DNA of 64,000 bases, taken from Hylemonella gracilis. Lineage in GTDB: Bacteria; Pseudomonadota; Gammaproteobacteria; Burkholderiales; Burkholderiaceae_C. This document shows, one piece after another, positions 8,802 through 20,476 of this stretch. The notes under the pieces were generated by a model that saw only the letters and a list, made by a program, of their open reading frames with translations, was not told the DNA's origin and did not search any database. Position numbers and translations under genes: made by a program. The stretch lies in contig NZ_CP031395.1 of the NCBI RefSeq assembly GCF_004328645.1, forward strand, positions 831,501 through 895,500. Reading direction: 5' to 3'. Every line of letters begins with the position of its first letter. The first letter of the stretch is position 1.

Positions 8802-10945
8802 ACCGGGCTCCCGCTGGCTTGCTGCTGGGTTGCCGCGGCAGCCGCCGTGGCCTCGGCCTTCTTGGCGAATTCGGCGCGCAGGGCGCGCAGTTTCTCGCGC
8901 GGGTCTTCCTTGGCCGTGGCCTGGCTCAGGGCCATCTCGGCGATGAAACGGCTGGGTTGCGCGGCGATCATCTCGCGGCCCTTCTTGCGGCGCTTGGGCC
9001 AACTCACGGCCAAGGTGCGCTGCGCGCGCGTGATGCCCACGTACATCAGGCGACGCTCCTCCTGCAGGCGCTCGGCGATGGCGGCGCCCATGACCGAATC
9101 GTTGCCTTCGTGCTCACGTTGCGAGCCTCCCGCCGTGTCCGCGCCATCGTCGAGCTTGAAGGGCAGCAGCCCTTCGCACACACCGATCAGCATGACATGC
9201 GGCCACTCCAGGCCCTTGGCGGCGTGCAGGGTGGAGAGGGTCACCAGGTTCTGATCCTGCTGGCGCTCGGACAGCGTGGAGATCAGTGAGACGGTCTGTG
9301 CCACGTCCAGCAGGTTCTTCTTTTCGCTGGCGAAGTTGGTGCCGAAATTCGCACCATTCTCGTCCTCGATCTCGCCGCCGCAGCGCCCCGCCATCCAGTC
9401 GCAGAAGTCCAGCACATTGGTCCAACGCGAGGACGCGGCCTTCTCGTGCTCTTCGCTGTCGTACAGGTACTTCTCGTAGCCGATGTCCTTGAGCCACTCC
9501 AGCAGGAAGGCCAGCGCGGCTTCCTTGCCTTCCGTGTGGCGCGCGCGGTACTCCAGGTCGTTCACATAACGGCCGAATTCATGCAGGCTGTCCACCGCCC
9601 GGCTGTTCAGCACCGACGGCAGCGAACTGGAGAACAAGGCCTCGAACAGGCTGACCTTGTACTTGCCCGAGAAGGTGCCCAGGGCTTGCAGTGTCTGGTG
9701 GCCGATGCCGCGCTTGGGCGTGGTGATGGCGCGCAGGAAGGCGGGGTCGTCGTCGTTGTTGACCCACAGGCGCAGCCAGGCACAGAGGTCGCGGATCTCG
9801 GCGCGGTCAAAGAAGCTGATGCCGCCCGAAACCTTGTAGGGAATGTTGGCCTTGCGCAGCGCCTGCTCCAGGATGCGCGACTGGTGGTTGGCGCGGTAGA
9901 GCACGGCGAAGTCTTTGAACTCCTTGTGCTGCGAGTTCTCGCGCAGGCTCTGGATGCGCGCCACCATGCGCTCGGCTTCATGCTCCTCGTTGTCCGCGTC
10001 CACCACGCGCACCGGCTCACCCGCGCCGAGCTCGCTCCACAAGGTCTTGGGGAAGAGCTTGGGATTGGGGCCGATCACATTGTTCGCGGCTTCCAGGATG
10101 GCGCTGGTGGAGCGGTAGTTCTGCTCCAGCTTGATGATGCGCAGGTTGGGGAAATCGATCGGCAGCTTCTTCAGGTTGTCCAGCGTCGCGCCGCGCCAGC
10201 CATAGATGGACTGGTCGTCATCGCCCACGGCCGTGAAGTGCGCGCGTTGCGGGTCGTCGGAGGTGAGCAGCTTGAGCAGCTCGTACTGCGTGGCGTTGGT
10301 GTCCTGGTACTCGTCGACCAGGATGTGGCCCATCATCTGCTGCCACTTGGCGCGCACCTCCGGGTGCTCGCGCAGCAGCTTGAGCGGCAGGCCGATCAGG
10401 TCGTCGAAGTCCACGCTCTGGTAAGCCGTCAGGCGCTCCTCGTAGCGCGCCATGATCTTGGCGGTGACGCGCTCGTTGTCGTCCGCCGCCTGGGCCTCGG
10501 CCTGCGAGGCCGTCAGGCCGGCGTTCTTCCACTTGCTGATGGTCCACTGCCATTGCCTGGCGGTGGCCGCGTCGGTGCTGCCGCCCGCGTCCTTCAGGAT
10601 GCTGGTCACGTCGTCGCTGTCCATGATGGAGAAGTTGGCCTTCAAGCCCAGCGCCTCGCCATCTCCGCGCAGCAGGTGCACGCCCAAGGCGTGGAAGGTG
10701 CAGATGCGCACCTTCTTCGCGTCCCGGCCGATCAGCCCCTTGGCGCGCTCGCGCATTTCGGCGGCGGCCTTGTTGGTGAAGGTGATGGCCGTGATGCGCT
10801 GCGGCTCCAGTCCGGCCTGGATCAGCCGCCCGATCTTGTGCGTGATGACCCGGGTCTTGCCCGACCCCGCGCCCGCCAGCACCAGGCAGGGCCCATGCAG
10901 GTGGTTGACGGCGTCTTGTTGGGCGAGGTTGAGACCGGCGGACAT
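8798..10945 (-). CDS. rep: ATP-dependent DNA helicase, Rep/UvrD superfamily I
   Basis: A 715-residue 3'-5' DNA helicase. Walker A is AGAGSGKT at residues 24-31. Later come VDEYQDTN (motif II), VGDDDQSIYGWRGA (motif III, the Rep-like form), LEQNYRST (motif IV), TLHAAKGLEW (motif V) and LMYVGITRA (motif VI). Rep clears proteins ahead of replication forks and helps restart. ATG 10945 gives the usual MSAGLNLAQQDAV start; an earlier Met at 11026 adds an unlikely extension. The stop overlaps the pldA start by four bases. It is divergent from the AEC permease. Confidence 0.92.
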   Translation of the reverse strand: MSAGLNLAQQDAVNHLHGPCLVLAGAGSGKTRVITHKIGRLIQAGLEPQRITAITFTNKAAAEMRERAKGLIGRDAKKVRICTFHALGVHLLRGDGEALGLKANFSIMDSDDVTSILKDAGGSTDAATARQWQWTISKWKNAGLTASQAEAQAADDNERVTAKIMARYEERLTAYQSVDFDDLIGLPLKLLREHPEVRAKWQQMMGHILVDEYQDTNATQYELLKLLTSDDPQRAHFTAVGDDDQSIYGWRGATLDNLKKLPIDFPNLRIIKLEQNYRSTSAILEAANNVIGPNPKLFPKTLWSELGAGEPVRVVDADNEEHEAERMVARIQSLRENSQHKEFKDFAVLYRANHQSRILEQALRKANIPYKVSGGISFFDRAEIRDLCAWLRLWVNNDDDPAFLRAITTPKRGIGHQTLQALGTFSGKYKVSLFEALFSSSLPSVLNSRAVDSLHEFGRYVNDLEYRARHTEGKEAALAFLLEWLKDIGYEKYLYDSEEHEKAASSRWTNVLDFCDWMAGRCGGEIEDENGANFGTNFASEKKNLLDVAQTVSLISTLSERQQDQNLVTLSTLHAAKGLEWPHVMLIGVCEGLLPFKLDDGADTAGGSQREHEGNDSVMGAAIAERLQEERRLMYVGITRAQRTLAVSWPKRRKKGREMIAAQPSRFIAEMALSQATAKEDPREKLRALRAEFAKKAEATAAAAATQQQASGSPV

Positions 10946-11034
10946 GCGGATGGCAAACGGGACACGAAGTGGCAGGGCGAGTGATGATACCTGCGCACAC
11001 TCTGTTGCACGCCCGACCTTGCACAATGACAGCC

Positions 11035-12008
11035 ATGCAGAACCTGCTCCAGATTTTCTCGGTCACCTTCCCCTTCTTCGCCCTCGTGCTCTGCGGCTAC
11101 CTCGCCGCCCGTCGTCGATTGCTGCCGTTGGAGGCGATCCCGGGACTCAATGGTTTTGTGCTGTTTTTTGCCCTGCCCTGCCTGCTTTACCGATTTGGCG
11201 CGAGCACGCCCATCGCGCAGCTGCTGGATTTCTCGGTCTTCCTGATCTGGCTGCTGTGTGCCCTGCTCATGGTGGGCTTCACGATCGCGGTGACGCTGAA
11301 CCGGCGCATTCGCTGGAACGACGCCGCTTTCGGCGCCCTGGTGGCGGCGTTCCCGAACTCCGGCTTCATGGGTGTGCCCCTGTTGGTGGCCTTGCTGGGT
11401 GCCCAGGCCGCGGCGCCGGTGATCGTGGGCATGCTGGTGGACATGGTGATCACCACCTCGCTGTGCATCGCGTTGTCACGCCTGGACGGCGCGGACAAGC
11501 ATGGCATGGCCGTCGCGCTGAAGAACGCGCTCAGGGGCATGCTGACCAATCCCATGCCCTGGGCCATCCTGCTCGGGGCCTGGCCTCCTGGGTGCAGCTC
11601 GAACTGCCGGGGCCGGTGTTCAAGACCGTGAGTCTGCTGGCTGACGCGGCGTCGCCCGTGGCCCTGTTCACCATCGGCGCCGTGCTTGCGCGTTCGCAGA
11701 TCCTCGTCGAGCGCGATGGCCATGCACCCATTCCCATGCGCGACTACGTGCCCGTGGCAGTCTTCAAGCTGCTGCTGCATCCCTTGCTCGTGCTGCTGGT
11801 GGGCCTGGGTGCCATGCAATGGGGTGTTCCGCTGACACATTCCGCGCTCACAGTCATGGTGCTGGCCGCAGCCTTGCCCAGCGCGAGCAATGTGTCCTTG
11901 CTGGCCGAGCGTTTCGGTGCCGACAACGGGCGCATCGCCCGCATCATCCTGGTCTCCACGGCCGTGGCTTTCCTGAGCTTCTCGGGCGCCGTCAGCTTGA
12001 TGCGCTGA
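11035..12008 (+). CDS. AEC-family permease, frameshifted
   Basis: A ten-helix membrane permease of the auxin efflux carrier (AEC) family, which in bacteria often moves organic acids. The first half (11035 to about 11578) includes the FVLFFALPCLLYR and AAFPNSGFMGVPLL segments. The second half continues one frame over from about 11580 to 12008 (ALPSASNVSLLAERFG). The break is at 11575-11580 (GGGGCC). One extra base there joins the halves into about 324 residues, the normal AEC length. ATG 11026 is an alternative start. The substrate is unknown. Confidence 0.82.
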
Positions 12009-12023
12009 ATCGGGTTAATACCA

Positions 12024-14430
<2,407 letters not shown>

Positions 14431-14461
14431 GCCAGCGTCTTCGGGCGTGACCGTGAGTCAA

Positions 14462-14492
14462 AAGCCGCCGGGCTAAACTCCGGCGGCTTTTT
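14462..14492 (+). terminator. intrinsic terminator after katG
   Basis: AAGCCGCCGG (14462-14471) and CCGGCGGCTT (14480-14489) form a perfect ten-base stem with an eight-base loop, followed by a run of T. Confidence 0.9.
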
Positions 14493-14524
14493 CCATGGCA
14501 ACGGACGATACCGAGGAGACTTTC

Positions 14525-15511
14525 ATGCGACGCTTTCTGAAACCGGCCGGGCTGGCGCTGCTGGGCCTGGGGATGGCCCTGACCGCGCAGGCGCAGGCCC
14601 CGGCGGCGAACTACCCCGACAAGCCCATCCGCCTCATCGTGCCTTTTCCGCCCGGCGGCGGCACGGACATCCTGGCGCGACTGGTCGCAACCGAGTTGGG
14701 CGCACGGCAGGGGTGGACTCTGGTGGCCGACAACAAGGCCGGCGCGGGCGGCACCATCGGCATCGGCGAGGCCGTCAAGGCCGCGCCCACGGGCTATGAG
14801 TTGGTGATGGGTCAGAAGGACAATCTGGTCATCGGTCCTTGGCTCTACAAGGGCCTGACTTGGGACCCGACGCGTGACTTGGTGGCCGTCGCCCATGTGG
14901 CCTACACGCCGGTGCTGATCGCGACCAGCGTCAACTCCAAATTCCAGAGCCTGGAGGACGTGATCGCCGCGGCGCGCAAGGACCCGGGCAAGATCAGCTA
15001 TGGCTCGCCGGGCAACGGCACCTCCATCCATCTGGCGGCGGAACTGTTCCAGAAGGCCGCGGGCATCCAGCTCACGCATGTGCCTTACAAGGGCTCCAAC
15101 CCCGCGCTGATGGACGCGCTGGCAGGCAACATCGACTTGCTGGTTTCGTCCGTGCCCTCGGCCATGGGGCAGATCAAGGCGGGCAAGCTGCGCGCCCTGG
15201 CCGTGACCTCCGCGGCGCGCAGTTCGTCGCTGCCCGAGGTGCCCACCGTGGCGCAGGCGGCCCGCCTCAAAGACTTTGACGTCAGCACGTGGTACGGGCT
15301 GTTCGCGCCCGCGGGCACGCCCGCGCCGGTGGTGGACAAGCTGCATGCCGCCGTCAACCGCCTGCTGGAAGACGCGGCCGTGCGCGCCGCGATCCAGGCC
15401 CAGGGTGCCGAGCCCCAGGCCAAGAGCGCGGCGGCCTTCGCCACGCAGCTGCGCACCGAGTACCCGCAGTGGAAGGGCATCGTCGAGGCGGCCGGCGTCA
15501 AGCTGGACTGA
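14525..15511 (+). CDS. Bug-family (TctC) periplasmic solute-binding protein
   Basis: A 328-residue secreted receptor. The N-terminus has a clear Sec signal (Arg-Arg, hydrophobic core, cleavage after AQAQA). The mature part has the Bug signatures YPDKPIRLIVPFPPGGGTD near the start and the later GSPGNGTSIHL, HVPYKGSNPALMDAL and LPEVPTVAQA motifs. Bug proteins bind small carboxylates or related ligands and are greatly expanded in Burkholderiales. No tctA/tctB permease is beside it, so it is an orphan receptor with unknown ligand. GAGGAG at 14513-14518 selects ATG 14525. Confidence 0.9.
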   Translation: MRRFLKPAGLALLGLGMALTAQAQAPAANYPDKPIRLIVPFPPGGGTDILARLVATELGARQGWTLVADNKAGAGGTIGIGEAVKAAPTGYELVMGQKDNLVIGPWLYKGLTWDPTRDLVAVAHVAYTPVLIATSVNSKFQSLEDVIAAARKDPGKISYGSPGNGTSIHLAAELFQKAAGIQLTHVPYKGSNPALMDALAGNIDLLVSSVPSAMGQIKAGKLRALAVTSAARSSSLPEVPTVAQAARLKDFDVSTWYGLFAPAGTPAPVVDKLHAAVNRLLEDAAVRAAIQAQGAEPQAKSAAAFATQLRTEYPQWKGIVEAAGVKLD

Positions 15512-15614
15512 GGCGTCGCCCGCGCGAGGGTCTCTGGACCGGACCCGTGCCGTGCCCGATGGAGCGGTCCGGCAATTGCGCTGACCGCGCTCGGATCGGC
15601 GCACAACTCGCCGC

Positions 15615-17843
15615 TCAGATGGCCAGCGGGTCGACGTCCACGGCCCAACGCAGGATGCCCTGCCCCTCGGGGGTGCCGCGCAACGCGTGCAGCGTTTCCT
15701 GCCAATCCGAGAGAAAACGTTGCAGTGCCGCGCGCGAGGCGCTTTCCACCAGCATCTGCGCGCGCTCCACATTGGCCACGCGCTGCACGCTCATCGGAAC
15801 GGCCGGGTAGACCGTGACTGCCAGCTGCGCGGCCGCGTCCTGGCCCAGGGTACTGGCGGCGTTCAGGAAGGCCTGGGCGCCTTCCTGCGTGCGGGCCTCG
15901 GCACGCACCAGGGCCTGGAAGCTGAATGGCGGCAGGCCTGCCTGTTCCCGTTCCTGCAACTGTTGCGCGGCGAAGGCGGGGTAGTCGTGCTGTTTCAGCG
16001 TTTCATAGAGTGGATGCGCCGGCTGCTCGGTCTGAACCCAGACCTCACTGGGACGGCCTGCGCGGGCCTGCGCCTCCGTGTCCCGCCCGGCCCGGCCCGC
16101 GACCTGCATGAGCAGGGAGAACAGGCGCTCCGGAGCGCGGAAGTCGCTGGAGAACAAGGCGGTGTCCGGGTTGATGACCGCGACCAGGGTGATGTTGCGG
16201 AAGTCGTGGCCCTTGGCGATCATCTGCGTGCCGACCAGAACGTCCACCTCGCCTTGGTGCACCTGGGCCAGCTGAGCTTCCAGCTCACCCTTGTGCCGCG
16301 TGGTGTCAGCGTCGATGCGGGCGATACGCACCGGGCCAGCCTCGGCTGCGGTCGCTTCGGTTCCGGCTGGCGTGCCCGCGGGTCGCTGCACGTCGGCCAG
16401 CAACTGGGCCAACTGCTCCTCGATCTGCTCCGTGCCGCGCCCGATCGGGCGTATGTCCGGGCTGCCACAGGCGGGACAGGCGCGCGGCACCCGCTCGGTG
16501 TAGCCGCAGTGGTGGCAACGCAGCGTGCGGTCGATCTTGTGGAAGACGCGATAGGCGCTGCAGTGCGGGCACTCGCTTTTCCATTCGCATTCGGCGCAAT
16601 GCAACACGGGCGCGTAACCGCGCCGGTTCAGGAAGACCAGGCATTGCTCGCCGCGCGCGATGCGTTCCCGCATGGCCGCGAGCAAGGGGGGCGAGAACAC
16701 CGCCCCCTTGGGCTGGTGCCGCATGTCCACCCGCCGCACGAGCGGCAGGCCGCCGCCCGGCGCGTCGGGCTGGTCCGTGGCGCCCACGCGGCTGGGCATG
16801 GCCAGGCGGACGTAGCGCCCGCCGTCGTCGGCCGGCCGGCTGTGGTGCCAGCTCTCCAGCGAGGGCGTGGCCGAGCCGAGGATGACCTGGGCGTTTTCCA
16901 GTCGGCCGCGGTAGACCGCGAGGTCACGCGCCGAATAACGCGCACCCTCCTGCTGCTTGTAGCTGGGGTCATGCTCCTCGTCGACGACGATGAGCTGCAG
17001 GCGCGGCAGGGACGCGAAGACCGCCATGCGCGTGCCCAGCACGATGCGCACCGGGCTGACAACTGTGCCGCGATCGTGGTTGTCGCTCTCGCCGTCGCTG
17101 ACGAGGTCCCCATGCGCGGCCAGCCAGCTCCGCAGGCGCTGCGGGTTCGTCATGCCGCTGTGCAGGGACACCACGCGGGCGGCCCCGAAGCGTGCGATGA
17201 AGCGGGCTTCGAGCTGCGGAGTCAGGTTGATCTCGGGCACCATGACCAGGGCCTGGGCCTGCGGATCCCGTGCCAGCAAATCCTGGACTGCGCGCAAATA
17301 AACCTCGGTCTTGCCGCTGCCCGTGGCGCCGAACAGCAGGAAAGGCGCGCTGGCATCGTGTTTTGCCAGGGCTTCGAGCGCGGTGGCCTGTTCGGCGGTC
17401 AGCGTGGGCAGCGGGCCGATGGGCGCGCTGGGGTCAGGCGCCTTCAAGGAGGTCCGGCGCTGTTTCTTGAGCCGTCGGGCCAGCTGCTCGCCACTCAGTT
17501 CCCGCAGCGCCGGCGGCAGGGCGGCCAGGGCCACCTCGCCCGCCGATCGCTGGTAATAACGCGCGGTGAAATCCACCAGCCGCCGCCAGCTCTCGGACAA
17601 GGGTGGCAAGGCCGTCAGAGCTTCCGCGATGGGCCGCAACTTGTCCGCGTCGATCGCGGGCGTGTCCGCGGCCGCGGTTGTGCTGTCCCACACGATGCCG
17701 AGCAACACCCGCCGGCCCAGCGGGACACGTACCAGGGTGCCTGGCACAAGTGCTTGCTCACTCAACCAGGTCAGCGTCCCTCCCGACAGGTGGATTGCGC
17801 TGTGTGCCGGCGTGGGAACCAGGATGGGAAGCGGGTGCGCCAT
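15615..17843 (-). CDS. priA: primosomal protein N' (PriA helicase)
   Basis: PriA reloads the replisome at stalled forks and D-loops. The 742-residue protein has an N-terminal DNA-binding region, Walker A GATGSGKT at residues 172-179, DEEH at 288-291, and a cysteine-rich zinc region (CAEC, CPHC, CHHC, CPAC; about residues 415-465), followed by GTQMIAKGHDF and QVAGRAGR. An acidic insertion near residues 249-260 lies between the helicase motifs. It is in the same direction as hemE, 367 bases upstream. That gap holds a perfect DnaA box. Confidence 0.95.
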   Translation of the reverse strand: MAHPLPILVPTPAHSAIHLSGGTLTWLSEQALVPGTLVRVPLGRRVLLGIVWDSTTAAADTPAIDADKLRPIAEALTALPPLSESWRRLVDFTARYYQRSAGEVALAALPPALRELSGEQLARRLKKQRRTSLKAPDPSAPIGPLPTLTAEQATALEALAKHDASAPFLLFGATGSGKTEVYLRAVQDLLARDPQAQALVMVPEINLTPQLEARFIARFGAARVVSLHSGMTNPQRLRSWLAAHGDLVSDGESDNHDRGTVVSPVRIVLGTRMAVFASLPRLQLIVVDEEHDPSYKQQEGARYSARDLAVYRGRLENAQVILGSATPSLESWHHSRPADDGGRYVRLAMPSRVGATDQPDAPGGGLPLVRRVDMRHQPKGAVFSPPLLAAMRERIARGEQCLVFLNRRGYAPVLHCAECEWKSECPHCSAYRVFHKIDRTLRCHHCGYTERVPRACPACGSPDIRPIGRGTEQIEEQLAQLLADVQRPAGTPAGTEATAAEAGPVRIARIDADTTRHKGELEAQLAQVHQGEVDVLVGTQMIAKGHDFRNITLVAVINPDTALFSSDFRAPERLFSLLMQVAGRAGRDTEAQARAGRPSEVWVQTEQPAHPLYETLKQHDYPAFAAQQLQEREQAGLPPFSFQALVRAEARTQEGAQAFLNAASTLGQDAAAQLAVTVYPAVPMSVQRVANVERAQMLVESASRAALQRFLSDWQETLHALRGTPEGQGILRWAVDVDPLAI

Positions 17844-17953
17844 GCGTGAGTCGATGCGTCGGAAGCCGGACTTAGGCTCTGAACTTGGTTTTGTTTTGTG
17901 AAAGCATCGCTAAGTGCTTGATCTGCAAGGGCTTAAAACTAATCCAGTGCTTC

Positions 17954-17962
17954 TGTGGATAA
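17954..17962 (-). promoter_or_regulatory. perfect DnaA box upstream of priA
   Basis: The minus-strand sequence TTATCCACA matches the strongest DnaA consensus exactly. It lies about 110 bases upstream of the priA start. A single box can arise by chance, and I see no cluster that would suggest an origin. Confidence 0.4.
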
Positions 17963-17994
17963 CTTTGTTGAAAAGGCCCCGGACAAAGGGCTGC

Positions 17995-18015
17995 AAGCCT
18001 TGAAAATCAAGGCTT
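17995..18015. repeat. nine-base perfect inverted repeat
   Basis: AAGCCTTGA and TCAAGGCTT flank AAA, giving a stable hairpin in the hemE-priA gap. There is no following T run on either strand, so an intrinsic terminator is unlikely. Confidence 0.55.
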
Positions 18016-18073
18016 CCAACAGATTGCCTTTGAAAAAAGCAATTTACGATCCTCATATGAATCAATGACTTAG

Positions 18074-18110
18074 AAGCGCTATGGCTTTGATAGCGGGGCG
18101 CTGGCAGCGT
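18074..18110. repeat. possible dispersed Comamonadaceae intergenic repeat
   Basis: A segment reading GCGCTATGGCTTTGATAGC around 18076-18094, followed by GGGGCGCTGGCAGCG, contains the GCTAT/ATAGC stem. It resembles a short dispersed intergenic repeat I recall from Comamonadaceae genomes. Only one copy is seen in this window, so the assignment is from memory and weak. Confidence 0.3.
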
Positions 18111-18210
18111 GGCGGGAGCAGGTCACAGGGCTTACGGATTTTGTGCATAAGTAAGTCCGTGCCCCCTTGACAAAGCTTGGGCGAAGGAGGTCAGGAAATC
18201 CAGCCGGACC

Positions 18211-19319
18211 TCAGGCCTGCCGCAGCGCCCGCGACTGCGCGTGCACGGCCTCGACCAGCGCCGTCACATGCTCGGGGGGGTGTATTGGCTGATGCCGTGG
18301 CCCAGGTTGAAGATGTGCGTGGGGCCGGGGCGCGTGGCGTCGCTGTGGGGCGTGCCGAAGCTGGCCAGCACCTTGGTCACCTCCGCCTCGATGGCGGCGG
18401 GCGGCGCGAACAGCACGTTCGGGTCCAGATTGCCCTGCAGGGCCTTGCCTTGCGTGCCCTCGCCCACCAGGGCGCGAGCCGCGCCGAGGTTGACCGTCCA
18501 GTCCAGGCCCAGCACCTCGCAATCCAGCGCGCCCATTTCATGCAGCCAGAGGCCGCCGCCCTTGGTGAAGACGATGCGTGGCACCACCTTGCCATCCACG
18601 CCGGTGCGTTTCAGCTGGGCCAGCACGCGCGCCGTGTAGGCCAGGCTGAACTGCTGGAACACGCCGTCGGCCAGCACACCACCCCAGCTGTCGAAGACCA
18701 TCACGGCCTGCGCGCCCGCGTCGATCTGCGCGTTCAGGTAGGCCGCCACCGCGTCCGCGTTCACCTGCAGGACGCGGTGCATCAGGTCCGGGCGTGCGTA
18801 GAGCATGCTCTTGACGAGGCGGTAGTCATCCGAGCCCGCGCCTTCGACCATGTAGCAGGCCAAAGTCCAGGGGCTGCCCGAGAAGCCGATCAGCGGCACG
18901 CGGCCGTCCAGTGCCTTGCGGATGGACGTCACTGCGTCGAAGACATAGCGCAGCTTGTCCAGGTCCGGCACGGCCAGCCTGGCCACGGCGGCTTCGTCAC
19001 GCACGGGTGAGGCGAACTTCGGTCCCTCACCCTGCGCGAAGGACAAGCCCAGGCCCATCGCGTCGGGCACCGTCAGGATGTCGGAGAACAGGATGGCCGC
19101 GTCCAGTGCGTAACGTTCCAGCGGCTGCAGCGTTACTTCGGTGGCGTAGTCCACGTTCGTGGCCAGGCCCATGAAGCTGCCCGCGCGTTCGCGGGTGGCG
19201 CGGTACTCGGGCAGGTAGCGCCCGGCCTGGCGCATCAGCCACAAAGGGGTGTAGTCGGTGGCCTGCCGCAGGCAGGCGCGCAGGAAGCGGTCGTTTTTCA
19301 GAGGGGCAAAGCGGGTCAT
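18211..19319 (-). CDS. hemE: uroporphyrinogen decarboxylase, frameshifted near 3' end
   Basis: HemE decarboxylates uroporphyrinogen III to coproporphyrinogen III in haem synthesis. The frame from ATG 19319 has the N-terminal [16 protein letters not shown] signature, the conserved [12 protein letters not shown], and [13 protein letters not shown]. It stops early at 18264 after YTPPSM. The expected ending ([15 protein letters not shown]...) continues in the next frame to a stop at 18211. The switch is in a run of seven G on the plus strand (18274-18280), where one more base restores about 369 residues. As read, only the last 18 or so residues are lost. Confidence 0.92.
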
Positions 19320-19441
19320 GCCCCGATTGTCGCAAGGATTGTTCGCCTCCCACCCTTGCTCACCGCGAGTGGCGCTCCGTCCGCTGCGGGCCCCGTGCCG
19401 TGTCCGTGCCTGGCTGGGGTGGTGGATTCGTCGCCCTCGCC

Positions 19442-19795
19442 TTACCGTGCTCGCTGGACTTCCAGGATTTCGAAGTCGATGGCCTCGTGATACACCTTGG
19501 CATCTCGCACGGCCATGTGCAGCAGGATCTTGGGGGCCTGGCGCCCGACGATGCGGTGCGCCACCACGCCCAGCAACACCATCACCAGGCCGATCCAGGG
19601 ATAGCCATACCAGGCCATGCCGATGCCGGCGCCCACGATGGGCAGAATCAATGCCGTCAACATCAGACGGTGCTTGACGTACTTGCTGGCGCGCTCGGGG
19701 TTGACGATGAGCCGGAATTGTCCCGCCGGCAGGCCAGCGCGGAATTCTGCATGGGGCACGTAAATGGGCTCTTGGGCCGGGTGGGTCTCGCTCAT
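19442..19795 (-). CDS. small membrane protein with two hydrophobic helices
   Basis: A 117-residue protein with a hydrophilic N-terminal half and two adjacent hydrophobic helices near residues 46-85 ([16 protein letters not shown] and [18 protein letters not shown]), ending in a charged tail. I do not recognise a named family. ATG 19795 (Met-Ser-Glu-Thr-His) is chosen; ATG 19813 adds six residues. It is downstream of the redoxin gene on the same strand, with a gap of 28 bases, so it may share its transcript. Function unknown. Confidence 0.7.
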   Translation of the reverse strand: MSETHPAQEPIYVPHAEFRAGLPAGQFRLIVNPERASKYVKHRLMLTALILPIVGAGIGMAWYGYPWIGLVMVLLGVVAHRIVGRQAPKILLHMAVRDAKVYHEAIDFEILEVQRAR

Positions 19796-19823
19796 GGCTG
19801 GATTCTGCCCCATGCTTTCGGGC

Positions 19824-20453
19824 TCATTGGTATTTGATGGTGCAGCCGTAGGCGCGCGTCGTGGGCTGGCTCAATGGCTGACCGGCCAGAGCCTGGCGCA
19901 GGCCGACACGGATGTAGTTGGTGGCGCCGACGAGGTCACTCGCGCGCGCCGAGGGTTTGTCATCGACACCACCCGCGTAGATCAGCCGACCCTGCGGGTC
20001 GACGATGTACATGTGGGGCGTGACCCGCGCGCCGTAGGCGCGGCCCGCAGCGCCGTCGGCGTCCATCAGCGTCGCCGCGGGTACGCCGCCCTGCTCGCGC
20101 ATCCAGCGCGCCAGCTGCGCCGGGGCCTGGTAGTCGCCATGACCGGTCTCGGTCGAGTTGATCGTGAGCCAGGCCACATTCCTGGCGGCGGCTTCCTTCT
20201 GCAACTGCTGCATGTTGCCGCTGCCGTAATGCTTTTGCACGAAGGGGCAACTCGGGTTGTTCCATTCCAGCACCACGTGACGCCCGCGGAAATCCGAGAG
20301 ACGTACGGTCTTGCCGTTCACGTCCCGCAGGCTGAAATCGGGAGCGGCCTGTCCGATGGCCGGGCCGGTGGAGGCGACGGCGATCGTTGGCGCGACGGTG
20401 ATGACCAGCACCGTGAATAAGAAGGCAAGGGGACGGGACCAAGGGCTCGACAT
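19824..20453 (-). CDS. secreted PRX-like redoxin with a single active-site cysteine
   Basis: A 209-residue exported protein with an N-terminal hydrophobic signal and a thioredoxin/AhpC fold. The active-site loop reads NNPSCPFVQKHYG: one Cys, where TlpA proteins have CXXC. The C-terminus has the family-typical DDKPS, NYIRVGL and TRAYGCTIKY segments with a second conserved Cys. This is the PRX-like redoxin group, possibly a periplasmic thiol peroxidase or reductase partner. AGGAG eight bases before ATG 20453 fixes the start over an upstream GTG. It follows dsbD by only 23 bases and is probably coupled to it. Confidence 0.82.
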   Translation of the reverse strand: MSSPWSRPLAFLFTVLVITVAPTIAVASTGPAIGQAAPDFSLRDVNGKTVRLSDFRGRHVVLEWNNPSCPFVQKHYGSGNMQQLQKEAAARNVAWLTINSTETGHGDYQAPAQLARWMREQGGVPAATLMDADGAAGRAYGARVTPHMYIVDPQGRLIYAGGVDDKPSARASDLVGATNYIRVGLRQALAGQPLSQPTTRAYGCTIKYQ

Positions 20454-20476
20454 GGCGTACTCCTGAGCGCGGCGGT

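Larger units (their letters stand above)
17844..18210. other. 367-base intergenic region between hemE and priA
   Basis: I found no credible gene here. The AT content is higher than the surroundings. It holds TGTGGATAA at 17954-17962 (a perfect DnaA box, TTATCCACA on the minus strand), a nine-base inverted repeat with a three-base loop (AAGCCTTGA 17995-18003, TCAAGGCTT 18007-18015), and a GCTAT/ATAGC hairpin near 18078-18094. As priA is transcribed leftward, its promoter is expected within this stretch. Confidence 0.6.

Noticed and set aside
15539..15572. CCGGACC/GGTCCGG inverted repeat as a terminator for the Bug gene
   Set aside because: The loop is about 20 bases and no T tract follows.
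15687..17849. A 720-codon open frame on the plus strand opposite priA
   Set aside because: It is the antisense of priA, has Arg/His/Gly-rich composition typical of high-GC shadows, and shows no family motif.
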